DNA from: Pseudomonas sp. B6002
GTDB taxonomy: Bacteria > Pseudomonadota > Gammaproteobacteria > Pseudomonadales > Pseudomonadaceae
NCBI RefSeq assembly: GCF_013385985.1
Contig: NZ_JACAOY010000012.1
Location: forward strand, 224,046 to 288,045
Length of the DNA stretch: 64,000 nt
Direction of reading: 5' to 3'
Positions 8,331-18,353 of this stretch are shown here, piece by piece. The notes under the pieces were generated by a model. It saw only the letters and a program-made list of their open reading frames with translations, did not search any database and was not told the DNA's origin. Each line of letters starts with the position of its first letter. Position 1 is the first letter of the stretch. The position numbers were made by a program, and so were the translations under genes.

Positions 8331-11300
8331 ATGCCAACCCTGCGCACGTTTCTCGCCACTGCCCTGCTGGGCCTGACCCTTTGTGTCGGCACCGTTCACG
8401 CGGCCGACCCGCCCAGCGCCGACGCTATCCAGCAAACCCTGGACAAGCTGCCCGACCGCAAGCTGCCCGACGCCGACATGAAGGCACTGCAGACCATCCT
8501 GCAGCAGACCCTGACGTACCTGGGCAACAAGCAGGATTACGAGCAGCGCCTGGTCGACCTCAAGCGCCAGCTGGAAGACGCGCCGCGCCAGACCACCGAG
8601 AACCAGCGGGAACTGGTAAGGCTCAAGGCCACCAAAGTCATTCCCGTTGCCCAGCGTTACGCCACCTTGCCGGTGCCACAGCTTGAGCAATTGCTGGTGC
8701 AGCGCACCACCCAGCAAGGTGACCTGCAAAAAGACCTGGCCGACGCCAACAGCCTGACCATCGCCGCGCAGACCCGCCCGGAACGCGCCCAGACCGAAAT
8801 CAGCAGCAGCCAGACCCGCATCCTGCAGATCAATTCGATCCTCAAGGTTGGCAAGGACAACGGCAAAACCCTCAGCGGCGACCAGCGCAACCAGCTCAAC
8901 GCCGAACTCGCCGCGCTCAACGCCCTGATCCCGCTGCGCCGCCAGGAACTGGCCGGCAACAGCCAACTGCAAGACCTGGGCAACAGCCAGCATGACCTGG
9001 TGGTGGAAAAGACTGCACGCCTGGAACAAGAGATCCAGGACCTGCAGACCCTGATCAACCAGAAACGCCTGGCTCAGTCCCAACAGACCGTGACCCAGCA
9101 GTCCATCGAGGCGCAAAAGGCCGGGGGCAGCAGCTTGTTGGCCACCGAAAGCGCGGCCAACCTGAAGCTCTCCGACTACCTGCTCAAAAGCACCGACCGC
9201 CTCAACGACCTGACCCAGAAGAACCTGCAGACCAAGCAGCAACTGGACACGGTGACCCAGAGCGATTCCGCCCTGGACGAGCAGATCAACGTACTCAAGG
9301 GCAGCCTGCTGCTGTCCAAGATCCTCTACAAGCAGAAGCAGGCCCTGCCGCGCCTCACCGTGGACCGCGACCTGGCGGACGATATCGCCAACATTCGCCT
9401 GTACCAGTTCGAGGTTAACCAGCAACGCGAGCTGATCAGTTCGCCCAGCACCTATGTGGATAACCTGCTGGCCAACCAGCCACCGGATGACGTGACCCCG
9501 CAATTGCGCCGCACCCTGCTGGAACTGGCGATCACCCGCAGCGACCTGCTGGAGCGCCTGAGCCGTGAACTGAGCGCACTGCTCAATGAATCCATCACCT
9601 TGCAGCTCAACCAGAAACAATTGCTCAGCACCGCCACGACCCTGCGGGCGACGCTGGATGAGCAGATGTTCTGGATCCCCAGCAACAAGCCGCTGGACAC
9701 CGAGTGGCTGGAAACCGTGCCGGCGCACCTGAGCAAACAAGTCACCACCCTGCCCTGGGCCTCCAGCGTCAGCGAACTGTACGACGGCCTGACCCAGCGC
9801 CCGCTGCTGTTCCTGCCACTGCTGCTGTTGATTGGCGCATTGTTGTGGCGGCGCAAGAACCTGTATCAACGCCTGAACAAAGTCCACCAGGACATCGGCC
9901 ACTTCAAGCGCGACAGCCAGTGGCACACGCCCCAGGCCATCCTGATCAACATCTTGCTGGCCATGCCGGTGGCCCTGGGCCTGGCACTGTGCGGCTACGC
10001 GCTGCAGATCGACGCCCGTGGGCAAAACGCCAACCTGGGCGCGGCACTGCTGCAGATTGCCCAGGCGTGGATGGTGTTCTACACCGCCTACCGCATCCTC
10101 GCGCCGGGCGGCGTGGCCGAACTGCACTTCCGTTGGGAAAAACCCCAGGTCGAATTCCTGCAAGGCTGGGTGCGCAAGCTCGGCCTGGTGGTACTGGCCC
10201 TGGTGGCCGTGGTGGCCATCGCCGAGCACCAACCGGCCGCGCTGGCCGACGACGTGCTGGGCATCGGCGTGGTGCTGACCTGCTACGCACTGATGGCCTG
10301 GCTGCTGGGCCGCTTGCTGCTGAACAGCCCGACCCACGAAAAAGCCTCGTTGTTCCGCAAGGCCGTGGGCCTGCTGTTTACCGCCCTGCCCATCGCGCTG
10401 TTTGTCGCCGTGTGCTTCGGCTACTACTACACCGCGCTCAAGCTCAGCGACCGCTTGATCAACACCCTTTACCTGCTGATGTTCTGGCTGGTGATCGAAG
10501 CCACTTTCGTGCGTGGCCTGGGCGTTGCGGCACGGCGCCTGGCTTATGCCCGCGCCCTGGCCAAGCGCCAGGCGGCCAAGGAAGCCGGCGACGGTGAAGC
10601 GGTGATCGAAGAACCGACCCTGGACATCGAGCAGGTCAACGAACAGTCCATGCGCCTGATCCGCCTGGCCTTGCTCGGCGGCTTTATCGCGGCGCTGTAC
10701 TGGGTGTGGAAAGACTTGATCACCGTGTTCTCCTACCTGGACAACGTGACCCTCTACGAATACACCAGCGGCACCGGCGCCAACATCAGCATGGTGCCGA
10801 TCAGCATCGGCGACTTGCTCGGTGCGTCGATCATCGTCGGCATCACCTTTGCCCTGGCGCGCAACTTGCCCGGTTTGCTGGAAGTGTTGGTGCTGTCCAA
10901 GCTGGACCTGGCCCAGGGCAGTGCCTATGCGACCACCACGCTGCTGTCCTATGTGATTGCCGGCGTGGGCTTCGTGTCCACCCTGTCCACCCTCGGCGTG
11001 AGTTGGGACAAGTTGCAATGGCTGGTGGCGGCGCTGTCGGTGGGGTTGGGCTTCGGGATGCAGGAGATCTTCGCCAACTTCATCTCCGGCATCATGATCC
11101 TGTTCGAGCGCCCGGTGCGGATTGGCGACACCATCACCATCGGCAACCTGTCGGGCACGGTGAGCAAGATCCGCATCCGCGCCACCACCATCACCGACTT
11201 CGACCGCAAGGACATCATTGTCCCGAACAAGACCTTCATCACCGGGCAGCTGATCAACTGGTCGCTGACCGACACCATCACCCGCGTCACCCTGAAACTT

Positions 11301-11669
11301 GGCGTGGACTACGGCTCCGACCTGGACCGCGTGAAGGAACTGCTGCTCAAGGCCGCCCGCGATAACCCACGGGTACTCAAGGAGCCGGAACCCCACGTGT
11401 ACTTCCTCAACTTCGGCGAAAGCACCCTCGACCACGAACTGCGCATGCACGTGCGCGACCTGGGCGACCGCAACCCGGTGATCGACGAAGTGAACCGCTT
11501 TATCAACCGCGAGTTCAAGAAAGAGCACATCAACATTTCGTTCCGCCAGATGGAGGTCTACCTCAAGAACCTCCATGGCCAGGAATACAAACTGGTGGAA
11601 GTCGACACCCCGGCCAAGCCCGCCAACGACGGCGGCGTGCAGGAACCACCGCCGAGCAAACTCGACTAA
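8331..11669 (+). CDS. mscK: Large mechanosensitive channel MscK (KefA)
   Basis: Mechanosensitive channel of 1112 residues (E. coli MscK has 1120) that opens when membrane tension rises, releasing ions during hypo-osmotic shock. It begins with a signal peptide ending about VHA/AD (residue 24), then a long helical, coiled-coil-rich periplasmic region to about residue 480, then many transmembrane helices. The C-terminal MscS-like core shows the pore helix region (VGLGFGMQEIFANFISG) and the beta domain (ILFERPVRIGDTITIG). The order after nhaP2 is the same as in other pseudomonads. A terminator-like hairpin lies between the two genes, so mscK probably has its own promoter. Confidence 0.93.
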   Translation: MPTLRTFLATALLGLTLCVGTVHAADPPSADAIQQTLDKLPDRKLPDADMKALQTILQQTLTYLGNKQDYEQRLVDLKRQLEDAPRQTTENQRELVRLKATKVIPVAQRYATLPVPQLEQLLVQRTTQQGDLQKDLADANSLTIAAQTRPERAQTEISSSQTRILQINSILKVGKDNGKTLSGDQRNQLNAELAALNALIPLRRQELAGNSQLQDLGNSQHDLVVEKTARLEQEIQDLQTLINQKRLAQSQQTVTQQSIEAQKAGGSSLLATESAANLKLSDYLLKSTDRLNDLTQKNLQTKQQLDTVTQSDSALDEQINVLKGSLLLSKILYKQKQALPRLTVDRDLADDIANIRLYQFEVNQQRELISSPSTYVDNLLANQPPDDVTPQLRRTLLELAITRSDLLERLSRELSALLNESITLQLNQKQLLSTATTLRATLDEQMFWIPSNKPLDTEWLETVPAHLSKQVTTLPWASSVSELYDGLTQRPLLFLPLLLLIGALLWRRKNLYQRLNKVHQDIGHFKRDSQWHTPQAILINILLAMPVALGLALCGYALQIDARGQNANLGAALLQIAQAWMVFYTAYRILAPGGVAELHFRWEKPQVEFLQGWVRKLGLVVLALVAVVAIAEHQPAALADDVLGIGVVLTCYALMAWLLGRLLLNSPTHEKASLFRKAVGLLFTALPIALFVAVCFGYYYTALKLSDRLINTLYLLMFWLVIEATFVRGLGVAARRLAYARALAKRQAAKEAGDGEAVIEEPTLDIEQVNEQSMRLIRLALLGGFIAALYWVWKDLITVFSYLDNVTLYEYTSGTGANISMVPISIGDLLGASIIVGITFALARNLPGLLEVLVLSKLDLAQGSAYATTTLLSYVIAGVGFVSTLSTLGVSWDKLQWLVAALSVGLGFGMQEIFANFISGIMILFERPVRIGDTITIGNLSGTVSKIRIRATTITDFDRKDIIVPNKTFITGQLINWSLTDTITRVTLKLGVDYGSDLDRVKELLLKAARDNPRVLKEPEPHVYFLNFGESTLDHELRMHVRDLGDRNPVIDEVNRFINREFKKEHINISFRQMEVYLKNLHGQEYKLVEVDTPAKPANDGGVQEPPPSKLD

Positions 11670-13181
<1,512 letters not shown>

Positions 13182-13211
13182 GCAGACGTTCACCCAGCGC
13201 TTCGATCACCG

Positions 13212-13613
13212 TCAGATGAACATATCCACCGGCACCTTGAAGAACTCCGCCAGCCAACGAATCTGCCGAACGTTGAGCTGGCGTTTTCCACTCAGTATTT
13301 CCGAGACAACCGATTGAGCGCCGACTCCAGGCAAGTCACTTTGTGTCAAACCATGCTCCTGCATCATTGACCGTAATACGTCGACACCGCTCGCTTCGGG
13401 CATTGGCCAATGCTCCACGTCATAGGCCTCAACCCAATCACCGATGATATCGACCAGCCCCATCAGCGGATGGGCTTCATCCTCGCCAACGATATCCAAC
13501 AACTCATCCAGCGCTGCCACCAGAACATCGTAGTCAGCCTCGGTTTTAGGCTTGCGCAGCAGAGGCGCCACATATTGCCAATGCTCAGCTACTTGCTCGA
13601 TCAATGCTGTCAC
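13212..13613 (-). CDS. higA: HigA-family antitoxin with C-terminal helix-turn-helix
   Basis: Antitoxin and autorepressor of a HigBA-type module. The N-terminal half (ALDELLDIVGEDEAHPLMGL) is the domain typical of this HigA group, and the C-terminal half is an XRE-type helix-turn-helix (EHGLTQSDLPGVGAQSVVSEI, ending LNVRQIRWLAEFFKVP). The start is taken as GTG at 13613 because a strong AAGGAG lies eight bases before it; the ATG at 13631 overlaps that ribosome binding site and would add six residues. The upstream toxin gene is broken by a stop codon, so this antitoxin may now act alone. Confidence 0.85.
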   Translation of the reverse strand: MTALIEQVAEHWQYVAPLLRKPKTEADYDVLVAALDELLDIVGEDEAHPLMGLVDIIGDWVEAYDVEHWPMPEASGVDVLRSMMQEHGLTQSDLPGVGAQSVVSEILSGKRQLNVRQIRWLAEFFKVPVDMFI

Positions 13614-13618
13614 TGCAC

Positions 13619-13906
13619 TTACTCCTTCCATTTACCCTTGTCGTACTCCCGGTGGTCCAGCACATGCCGGATATAGAGGCGTTGCATTCGATAGCGCACA
13701 ACCGCAATGAGCCGTCACTTGTTGCCACCGATATTGAAGACGTGCAACGCGCCTACCTTGTCCACTGCGGGGAAAACCGATCTCAACGCTGCAAAATCTT
13801 CAGGGCTGATGACTTTGACCTTCCGATACCACTCATCCAATGCACTGGCCGAATAGGGCCATTTTTCCTTGGCATTTCGAATTTGCTTTGCACTGATCAC
13901 TCGCAT
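13619..13906 (-). pseudogene. higB: HigB-family toxin (mRNA interferase), interrupted by an in-frame TGA
   Basis: Reading from 13906, the frame encodes a HigB-like toxin (MRVISAKQIRNA... HVFNIGGNK), then meets TGA at 13717-13715, then continues in the same frame (RLIAVVRYRMQRLYIRHVL...DKGKWKE) to TAA at 13621-13619. Without the TGA it would be 95 residues, normal for this family, where GGNK is usually followed by an aromatic residue and RLIA. A single nonsense change is the simplest reading. The lost part contains the conserved RHV...YDKGKW tail, so the short product is probably inactive. Confidence 0.8.
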
Positions 13907-14140
13907 GCAACATCCCTATCGCATCTTGCTATGAAGGTTAATCCCGAACGCCAACTATCGCAATTTGCTATAGCCTCGAACGGACCAATGGTGCTTTGTC
14001 GAACACGCCTTCAGAGCCTAGATAGACAGACGCAATCGCCACCGAAAAATCTGTGAGCATATGCAACGCCAACCTGAACTTGATAATGCTCGGAAACGAC
14101 TCCAAATAAGACCTTCCTGGTCTGTTTTGTTGGAGCCTCC

Positions 14141-14575
14141 ATGTCCGAACCTCTTGTCATCCCCTGCCCCCATTGCAACGGCCTCAACCGCATCCCCGGC
14201 GAACGCCTGGGTGATGCGCCCAAGTGCGGACGCTGCAAGCAGCCGGTGTTATTGAACAAGCCGTTTGAGCTGAAACAGGGCGACTACGCCAGCCAGATCA
14301 AGGGCGATCTGCCGTTGCTGGTGGATGTATGGGCTGATTGGTGTGGGCCGTGTAAATCGTTTGCGCCGGTGTTTGAGCAGGCCGCTGGCCAGTTGGCGGG
14401 CAAGTGCAGGCTGGCCAAGCTCGACAGCGAGGCGAATCAGCAGTTGTCCGCGCAGTTGGGGATTCGCTCGATCCCTAGTTTGATTCTGTTCAAGAACGGC
14501 CGCGAAGTGGCGCGCCAGAGTGGGGCATTTCCGTTGCCACAACTGATGAGCTGGCTGCGTAGCCAAGGCGTGTAA
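14141..14575 (+). CDS. trxC: Thioredoxin 2 (TrxC)
   Basis: Cytoplasmic thiol-disulphide reductase of 144 residues. The N-terminal zinc ribbon (CPHC near residue 9 and CGRC near 29) that marks thioredoxin 2 is present, followed by a thioredoxin domain with the WCGPC active site and the cis-proline loop RSIPSL. In E. coli trxC belongs to the OxyR regulon; no OxyR site was identified here. The start ATG has GGAG upstream. A REP doublet separates it from the convergent ParA-like gene. Confidence 0.95.
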   Translation: MSEPLVIPCPHCNGLNRIPGERLGDAPKCGRCKQPVLLNKPFELKQGDYASQIKGDLPLLVDVWADWCGPCKSFAPVFEQAAGQLAGKCRLAKLDSEANQQLSAQLGIRSIPSLILFKNGREVARQSGAFPLPQLMSWLRSQGV

Positions 14576-14585
14576 ACAGATCAAT

Positions 14586-14651
14586 TGTAGGAGCCGGCTT
14601 GCCGGCGATAGCGATCTCGAGGCCGCCATCGCCGGCAAGCCGGCTCCTACA
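14586..14651. repeat. REP doublet, short-loop type
   Basis: Arms TGTAGGAGCCGGCTTGCC and GGCAAGCCGGCTCCTACA separated by a short spacer, between the convergent trxC and ParA-like genes. This subgroup has TAGGAGCC in place of TGGGAGC. Confidence 0.9.
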
Positions 14652-14673
14652 GGGGAATGGGCTGCCTTTGAGG

Positions 14674-15444
14674 TCAGGCGTTTTCCAGCAGGTTATGCAA
14701 CTCCACAAACTGCTGCGTCAGCTTGTGCCGTGGGTCCAGGTGGATCAGCGGCTTGCTCTCCTGGTGCGACTCACGCATGCGCACGGAGCTGGCCAGGTAC
14801 ACCGGCAGCACCGGCAACCCCTCTGCAATCAGCTCATCGAGCATCTGCTGCGGCAAACTCGCCCGGGCCTGGAACTGGTTGACCACAATGCCTTCCACTT
14901 CGAGGCCTTCGTTGTGGTCTTCCTTCAATTCTTCGATTTCTGCCAGCAGGCCATAGAGCGCCTGGCGCGAGAAGCTGTCGCAATCGAAGGGGATCAGCAC
15001 ACGATCAGCGGCAATTAACGCGGAAACCGCATAAAAGTTCAGCGCCGGCGGGGTGTCGAGGTAGATCCGGTCGTAATCCTCGCTCAGATCATCCAGCAGC
15101 TTTCGCAGCTTGTTGATCTTGTGCTTGGCCTCGAGCTTGGGCTGCAGGTCTGCCAACTCCGGGGTCGCGGTGATGACGTGCAGGTTGTCGAACGGGGTTT
15201 CGTAGATGTCGACCTTGTTCTTCTTGGAAAACGGCCCGGAAGACAGGGTTTGCTTGAAAAAATCCGCAATCCCCATGGGGATATCGTCGCCAGTCAAGCC
15301 AGTGAGGTACTGGGTCGAGTTGGCTTGTGCATCGAGGTCCACCAACAGGGTTCGATAACCTTCGCTGGCGCTGACAGCCGCCAGGTTGCAGGCAATGCTG
15401 GACTTGCCAACGCCGCCTTTCTGATTGAACACCACACGCCGCAT
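14674..15444 (-). CDS. Orphan ParA/MinD-family ATPase
   Basis: A 256-residue ATPase of the ParA family with the deviant Walker A motif KGGVGKSS at the N-terminus, a YLDTPPAL Walker B-like strand and the ParA middle region. Such proteins position chromosomes, plasmids or cell-surface complexes. No parB or cargo gene is next to it. The ATG at 15444 is chosen over the codon at 15489 because GGAGG precedes it and the protein begins at the conserved MRRVVFNQKGG. The gene belongs to the conserved Pseudomonas backbone, not to the adjoining pigment operon, which runs the opposite way. Its cargo is unknown. Confidence 0.85.
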   Translation of the reverse strand: MRRVVFNQKGGVGKSSIACNLAAVSASEGYRTLLVDLDAQANSTQYLTGLTGDDIPMGIADFFKQTLSSGPFSKKNKVDIYETPFDNLHVITATPELADLQPKLEAKHKINKLRKLLDDLSEDYDRIYLDTPPALNFYAVSALIAADRVLIPFDCDSFSRQALYGLLAEIEELKEDHNEGLEVEGIVVNQFQARASLPQQMLDELIAEGLPVLPVYLASSVRMRESHQESKPLIHLDPRHKLTQQFVELHNLLENA

Positions 15445-15792
15445 GGAAAAACCTCCGTGTATCAATGAATGTCCGAGTGTAGAGGGCAAAAGCGCCTGTT
15501 AGCTACCTCGTTCATCCATGCACTGCTGCATCAGCGGTCCTTTATGCTTCCACTGTCATACGTCACCGACAGATTAAAAGGAACGGTCCGACAATCCAGT
15601 CAGGCCCTTGGTAAAGGACAATCTGTAAATCTTTCCAAGCAAATTGTAATCAGCCGTGAACAAATCTTTACCAAAGTTTGCTAGAACCCCACGGCACCGG
15701 GATAATGCGCGCCATTCGGCCATTGCTCCCTGTCCCGGTATTCGGGGCCAACAGCCGCACATGGAAGCCCGCAGGGGCGGGATAACTTCTCA
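15445..15792. other. Divergent intergenic region between ParA-like gene and APE operon
   Basis: About 350 bases without a convincing gene. It is richer in A and T than the flanking genes and must hold the promoters of both the leftward ParA-like gene and the rightward aryl polyene operon. Apart from the promoter candidate listed separately, I see no recognisable operator. Confidence 0.5.
15678..15706 (+). promoter_or_regulatory. Candidate sigma-70 promoter of the aryl polyene operon
   Basis: TTGCTA at 15678-15683, a 17-base spacer, and GATAAT at 15701-15706 match the vegetative promoter in 4 and 5 of 6 bases. It lies 87 bases before the first start codon of the operon. Confidence 0.4.
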
Positions 15793-16512
15793 GTGATCAC
15801 TTTCAACATCGCCCAATGGCGCGCCTGGGCCCCTGGGCTCGAAAGCGCGGACGACTGGCATGCCTGGTGCCGGAACCCGGTGTTGCTGCACGACAACCAA
15901 GCCTGCCCCGACGTGTCATTCCTGCCGGCCATGCAGCGCCGTCGCCTGAGCCGCCTGGCCCGCATGGCGTTCAGCGTGGGCTGGCCACTGGCCGACGGCC
16001 TGCAGGACCTGCCGCTGGTGTTCATTTCCCGTCACGGCGAAACCCCGCGCACCCTCGACATCCTCACGGACCTGGCCAACGACCAGCCGCTGTCGCCGAC
16101 CCAGTTCAGCCTGTCGGTGCACAATGCGGTGATTGGCCTGTGGTCGATCCTGCGCAACGAAACCAGCGAGATGACCGCCCTCGCCGCCGCAGGCGACGGC
16201 CTGGAACACGGCATGCTCGAGGCCGCCGCCCTGCTCAACGACGGCGCCCCGGCCGTCTTGCTGGTGATCACCGAAGAACAGCCGCCCAAGGCCTATGCCA
16301 GCTGGATCCACGACGTGCCGTTCCCCTACGCCCTCGGCCTGCTGCTCACACCGGGCGACGAGTGGCAGCTGGAACTCGGCACCGGCACTGTCCAACCCAC
16401 TCAAACCCAGTGGCCCCACGCCCTGAACCTGCTGCGCACCCTGCTCACCGAACAGGTCGCCTGCCAACATGCCTGGAAGAACCGCGTATGGAACTGGCAA
16501 CGCAAGCCCTGA
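15793..16512 (+). CDS. apeC: Chain length factor-like ketosynthase subunit (ApeC)
   Basis: First gene of the aryl polyene operon. A 239-residue protein related to the N-terminal part of beta-ketoacyl synthases but much shorter than the usual 400 residues and lacking the Cys-His-His triad. In E. coli ApeC pairs with the active ketosynthase ApeO and sets polyene chain length; the same role is inferred here. The start is GTG at 15793 with only a poor ribosome binding site. It overlaps the next gene by 25 bases. Confidence 0.75.
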   Translation: MITFNIAQWRAWAPGLESADDWHAWCRNPVLLHDNQACPDVSFLPAMQRRRLSRLARMAFSVGWPLADGLQDLPLVFISRHGETPRTLDILTDLANDQPLSPTQFSLSVHNAVIGLWSILRNETSEMTALAAAGDGLEHGMLEAAALLNDGAPAVLLVITEEQPPKAYASWIHDVPFPYALGLLLTPGDEWQLELGTGTVQPTQTQWPHALNLLRTLLTEQVACQHAWKNRVWNWQRKP

Positions 16513-17300
16513 CCGATAAACCCCGGGACGCCTACTACTGGCGCCTGTTCGCCACCGCCGCCAGTTTCTTCCTGTTCGGCTTCGGCGGGCTGTGCCTGCG
16601 TTTGCTGGTGTTCCCGCTGCTCAGTTGCCTGCCGGGGGACGCTGCAAAACATCGCCGCCGCGCCCGCCACACGATCAGTTGGCTGTTCTGGCTGTTCATC
16701 CGCCTGATGCAGCGCGCCGGCGTGTTGACCTACAGCGTCGAAGGCGCGGAAAACCTCGGCCGTCCGGGCCAGATGATCATTGCCAACCACCCGTCGCTGA
16801 TCGATGTGGTGTTCCTGATCGGCCTGGTGCGCCAGGCCAACTGCGTGGTCAAGCAGAGCCTGTGGCAGAACCCCTTTACCCGCGGCCCCGTGCGCGAAGC
16901 CGGTTACATCAGCAACGACGGCAGCGCCGAGATGCTTGACGCCGCCGCCGACGCCCTGCGTACGGGCCAGACCCTGATCATCTTTCCCGAAGGCACCCGC
17001 ACCACACCCGGCGCGGCGCCTGCCTTTCATCGTGGCGGCGCCGCCATCGCGCTGCGGGGTGCGACAATCATCACCCCCGTGGTGATCAAGGTCAGCCCGA
17101 CCACGCTGACCAAGGCCGAACCCTGGTATCGCATCCCAAAATGCCGCGTGCACTTCAGTTTGCGGGTGGGTGCCGATATAGAACCACAGGCGTTCGCCGC
17201 AATGGGCCCCGCGCCCCAGGCTTCACGCAAGCTCAACGATTACCTGCATCACTATTTTATTAAGGAGCTCGCCGAAGATGAGCGACAGACACCGCCTTGA
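16488..17300 (+). CDS. apeD: Membrane-bound 1-acylglycerol-3-phosphate acyltransferase-like protein (ApeD)
   Basis: A 270-residue acyltransferase of the PlsC type, with the catalytic HX4D motif at His101/Asp106 (NHPSLID) and an EGTR motif further on. A hydrophobic N-terminal segment (about residues 23-50) anchors it in the inner membrane. In aryl polyene clusters such enzymes are thought to attach acyl groups to the lipid part of the pigment; the acceptor is not proven. The ATG at 16488 lies inside the end of apeC, and its own end overlaps the first ACP gene by 23 bases. Confidence 0.8.
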   Translation: MELATQALTDKPRDAYYWRLFATAASFFLFGFGGLCLRLLVFPLLSCLPGDAAKHRRRARHTISWLFWLFIRLMQRAGVLTYSVEGAENLGRPGQMIIANHPSLIDVVFLIGLVRQANCVVKQSLWQNPFTRGPVREAGYISNDGSAEMLDAAADALRTGQTLIIFPEGTRTTPGAAPAFHRGGAAIALRGATIITPVVIKVSPTTLTKAEPWYRIPKCRVHFSLRVGADIEPQAFAAMGPAPQASRKLNDYLHHYFIKELAEDERQTPP

Positions 17301-17547
17301 GCACGACATAAAGACGCTGATCATCGAGGCCCTGGGCCTGGAAGACATCAGCGCCGACGACATCGGCAGCGAGCAGACCCTGTTCGGCGAAGGCCTGGGC
17401 CTGGATTCGGTAGATGCCCTGGAGTTGGGCCTGGCGATCCAGAAAAAGTACGGCATCAAGATCGATGCCGACGCCAAGGACACTCGCAATCACTTCACCA
17501 ACGTGGCCAGCCTCGCGGCATTCGTCACGGCCAGACAGGCAGCTTGA
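17278..17547 (+). CDS. apeE: Acyl carrier protein (ApeE)
   Basis: An 89-residue acyl carrier protein; the phosphopantetheine attachment serine is Ser44 in GLGLDSVDALEL. It is one of two tandem carriers in the operon, and by E. coli order it corresponds to ApeE. It probably carries the aryl starter or the growing polyene. No phosphopantetheinyl transferase gene lies in this operon, so activation must come from elsewhere. Confidence 0.85.
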   Translation: MSDRHRLEHDIKTLIIEALGLEDISADDIGSEQTLFGEGLGLDSVDALELGLAIQKKYGIKIDADAKDTRNHFTNVASLAAFVTARQAA

Positions 17548-17556
17548 GACCGGACC

Positions 17557-17811
17557 ATGCAAACTCGTGACGATATTTTCAACACCCTGCGCGATGCCTT
17601 GGTGGAACTGTTTGAACTGCCTCCGGAACGCGTCACCCTTGACGCCAACCTGTACCAGGACCTGGAAATCGACAGCATTGATGCCGTGGACTTGATCGAC
17701 CATATCAAGCGCCAGACCGGCAAGAAGATCGCCGCCGAAGAATTCAAGGCCGTGCGCACCGTGAACGATGTGGTTGAGGCGGTGTACCGTCTGGTCCAGC
17801 CTGCCGCATGA
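17557..17811 (+). CDS. apeF: Acyl carrier protein (ApeF)
   Basis: Second carrier protein, 84 residues, with attachment serine Ser40 in DLEIDSIDAVDL. It starts nine bases after the stop of apeE and overlaps the next gene by four bases. The two carriers differ clearly in sequence, which fits separate duties in starter loading and chain extension, although which does which is not visible. Confidence 0.85.
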   Translation: MQTRDDIFNTLRDALVELFELPPERVTLDANLYQDLEIDSIDAVDLIDHIKRQTGKKIAAEEFKAVRTVNDVVEAVYRLVQPAA

Positions 17812-18353
17812 GCCGGCTGATCGGCCTGGGCCTGCTGCTGGCGGGCCTGCTGTACCCTTTTGCGGTGTATTACGGCACCGAACACTTCGCGCCGTGGCAA
17901 TTCGGCCTGCTGCTGGGCAGCCTGTGGCTGTTGCGCGCGATCACCGGCGCACGCCGCCCCGGCGGCCGCTGGATGGCCGTGGCGATCATCGTGTTCTGCC
18001 TGCTGCTGGCCTGGTTCGACAATCCGCACCTGCTGCGCTGGTACCCGAGCCTGGTCAGCGCGTTCATGTTGTCGCTGTTCGGCTTGAGCCTCAAATACGG
18101 CCCGCCGATGGTGGAGCGCCTGGCACGCATGACCGACCCGGTGCTGCCACCCCATGCCATCGTGTACACCCGCCAGGTTACGGTGGTGTGGAGTGTGTTC
18201 TTTCTGTGTAATGGCCTGCTCGCCGCCGCCCTCACCCTGTGGGCGCCGCTGAGCTGGTGGACGTTGTACAACGGCCTGATCGCCTACGGGTTGATGGGGC
18301 TGTTGTTTGCCGTGGAATGGCTGATACGACAAAGGGTTCGAGGCCGCGTATGA
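17808..18353 (+). CDS. apeG: Small integral membrane protein (COG4648-like, ApeG)
   Basis: A 181-residue very hydrophobic protein with about five or six predicted membrane helices (for example LIGLGLLLAGLLYPFAVYY at the N-terminus). It matches by position and size the membrane protein ApeG that follows the ACP genes in aryl polyene clusters. Function is unknown; it could help anchor the synthase at the membrane. Both ends overlap neighbouring genes by four bases (ATGA), showing tight coupling. Confidence 0.7.
   Translation: MSRLIGLGLLLAGLLYPFAVYYGTEHFAPWQFGLLLGSLWLLRAITGARRPGGRWMAVAIIVFCLLLAWFDNPHLLRWYPSLVSAFMLSLFGLSLKYGPPMVERLARMTDPVLPPHAIVYTRQVTVVWSVFFLCNGLLAAALTLWAPLSWWTLYNGLIAYGLMGLLFAVEWLIRQRVRGRV

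Noticed and set aside
15816-16487. Long upstream extension of the ApeD acyltransferase frame
   Set aside because: It overlaps apeC in another frame, is rich in Arg, Pro and Gly, and has no relation to acyltransferases; the true start is the ATG at 16488.
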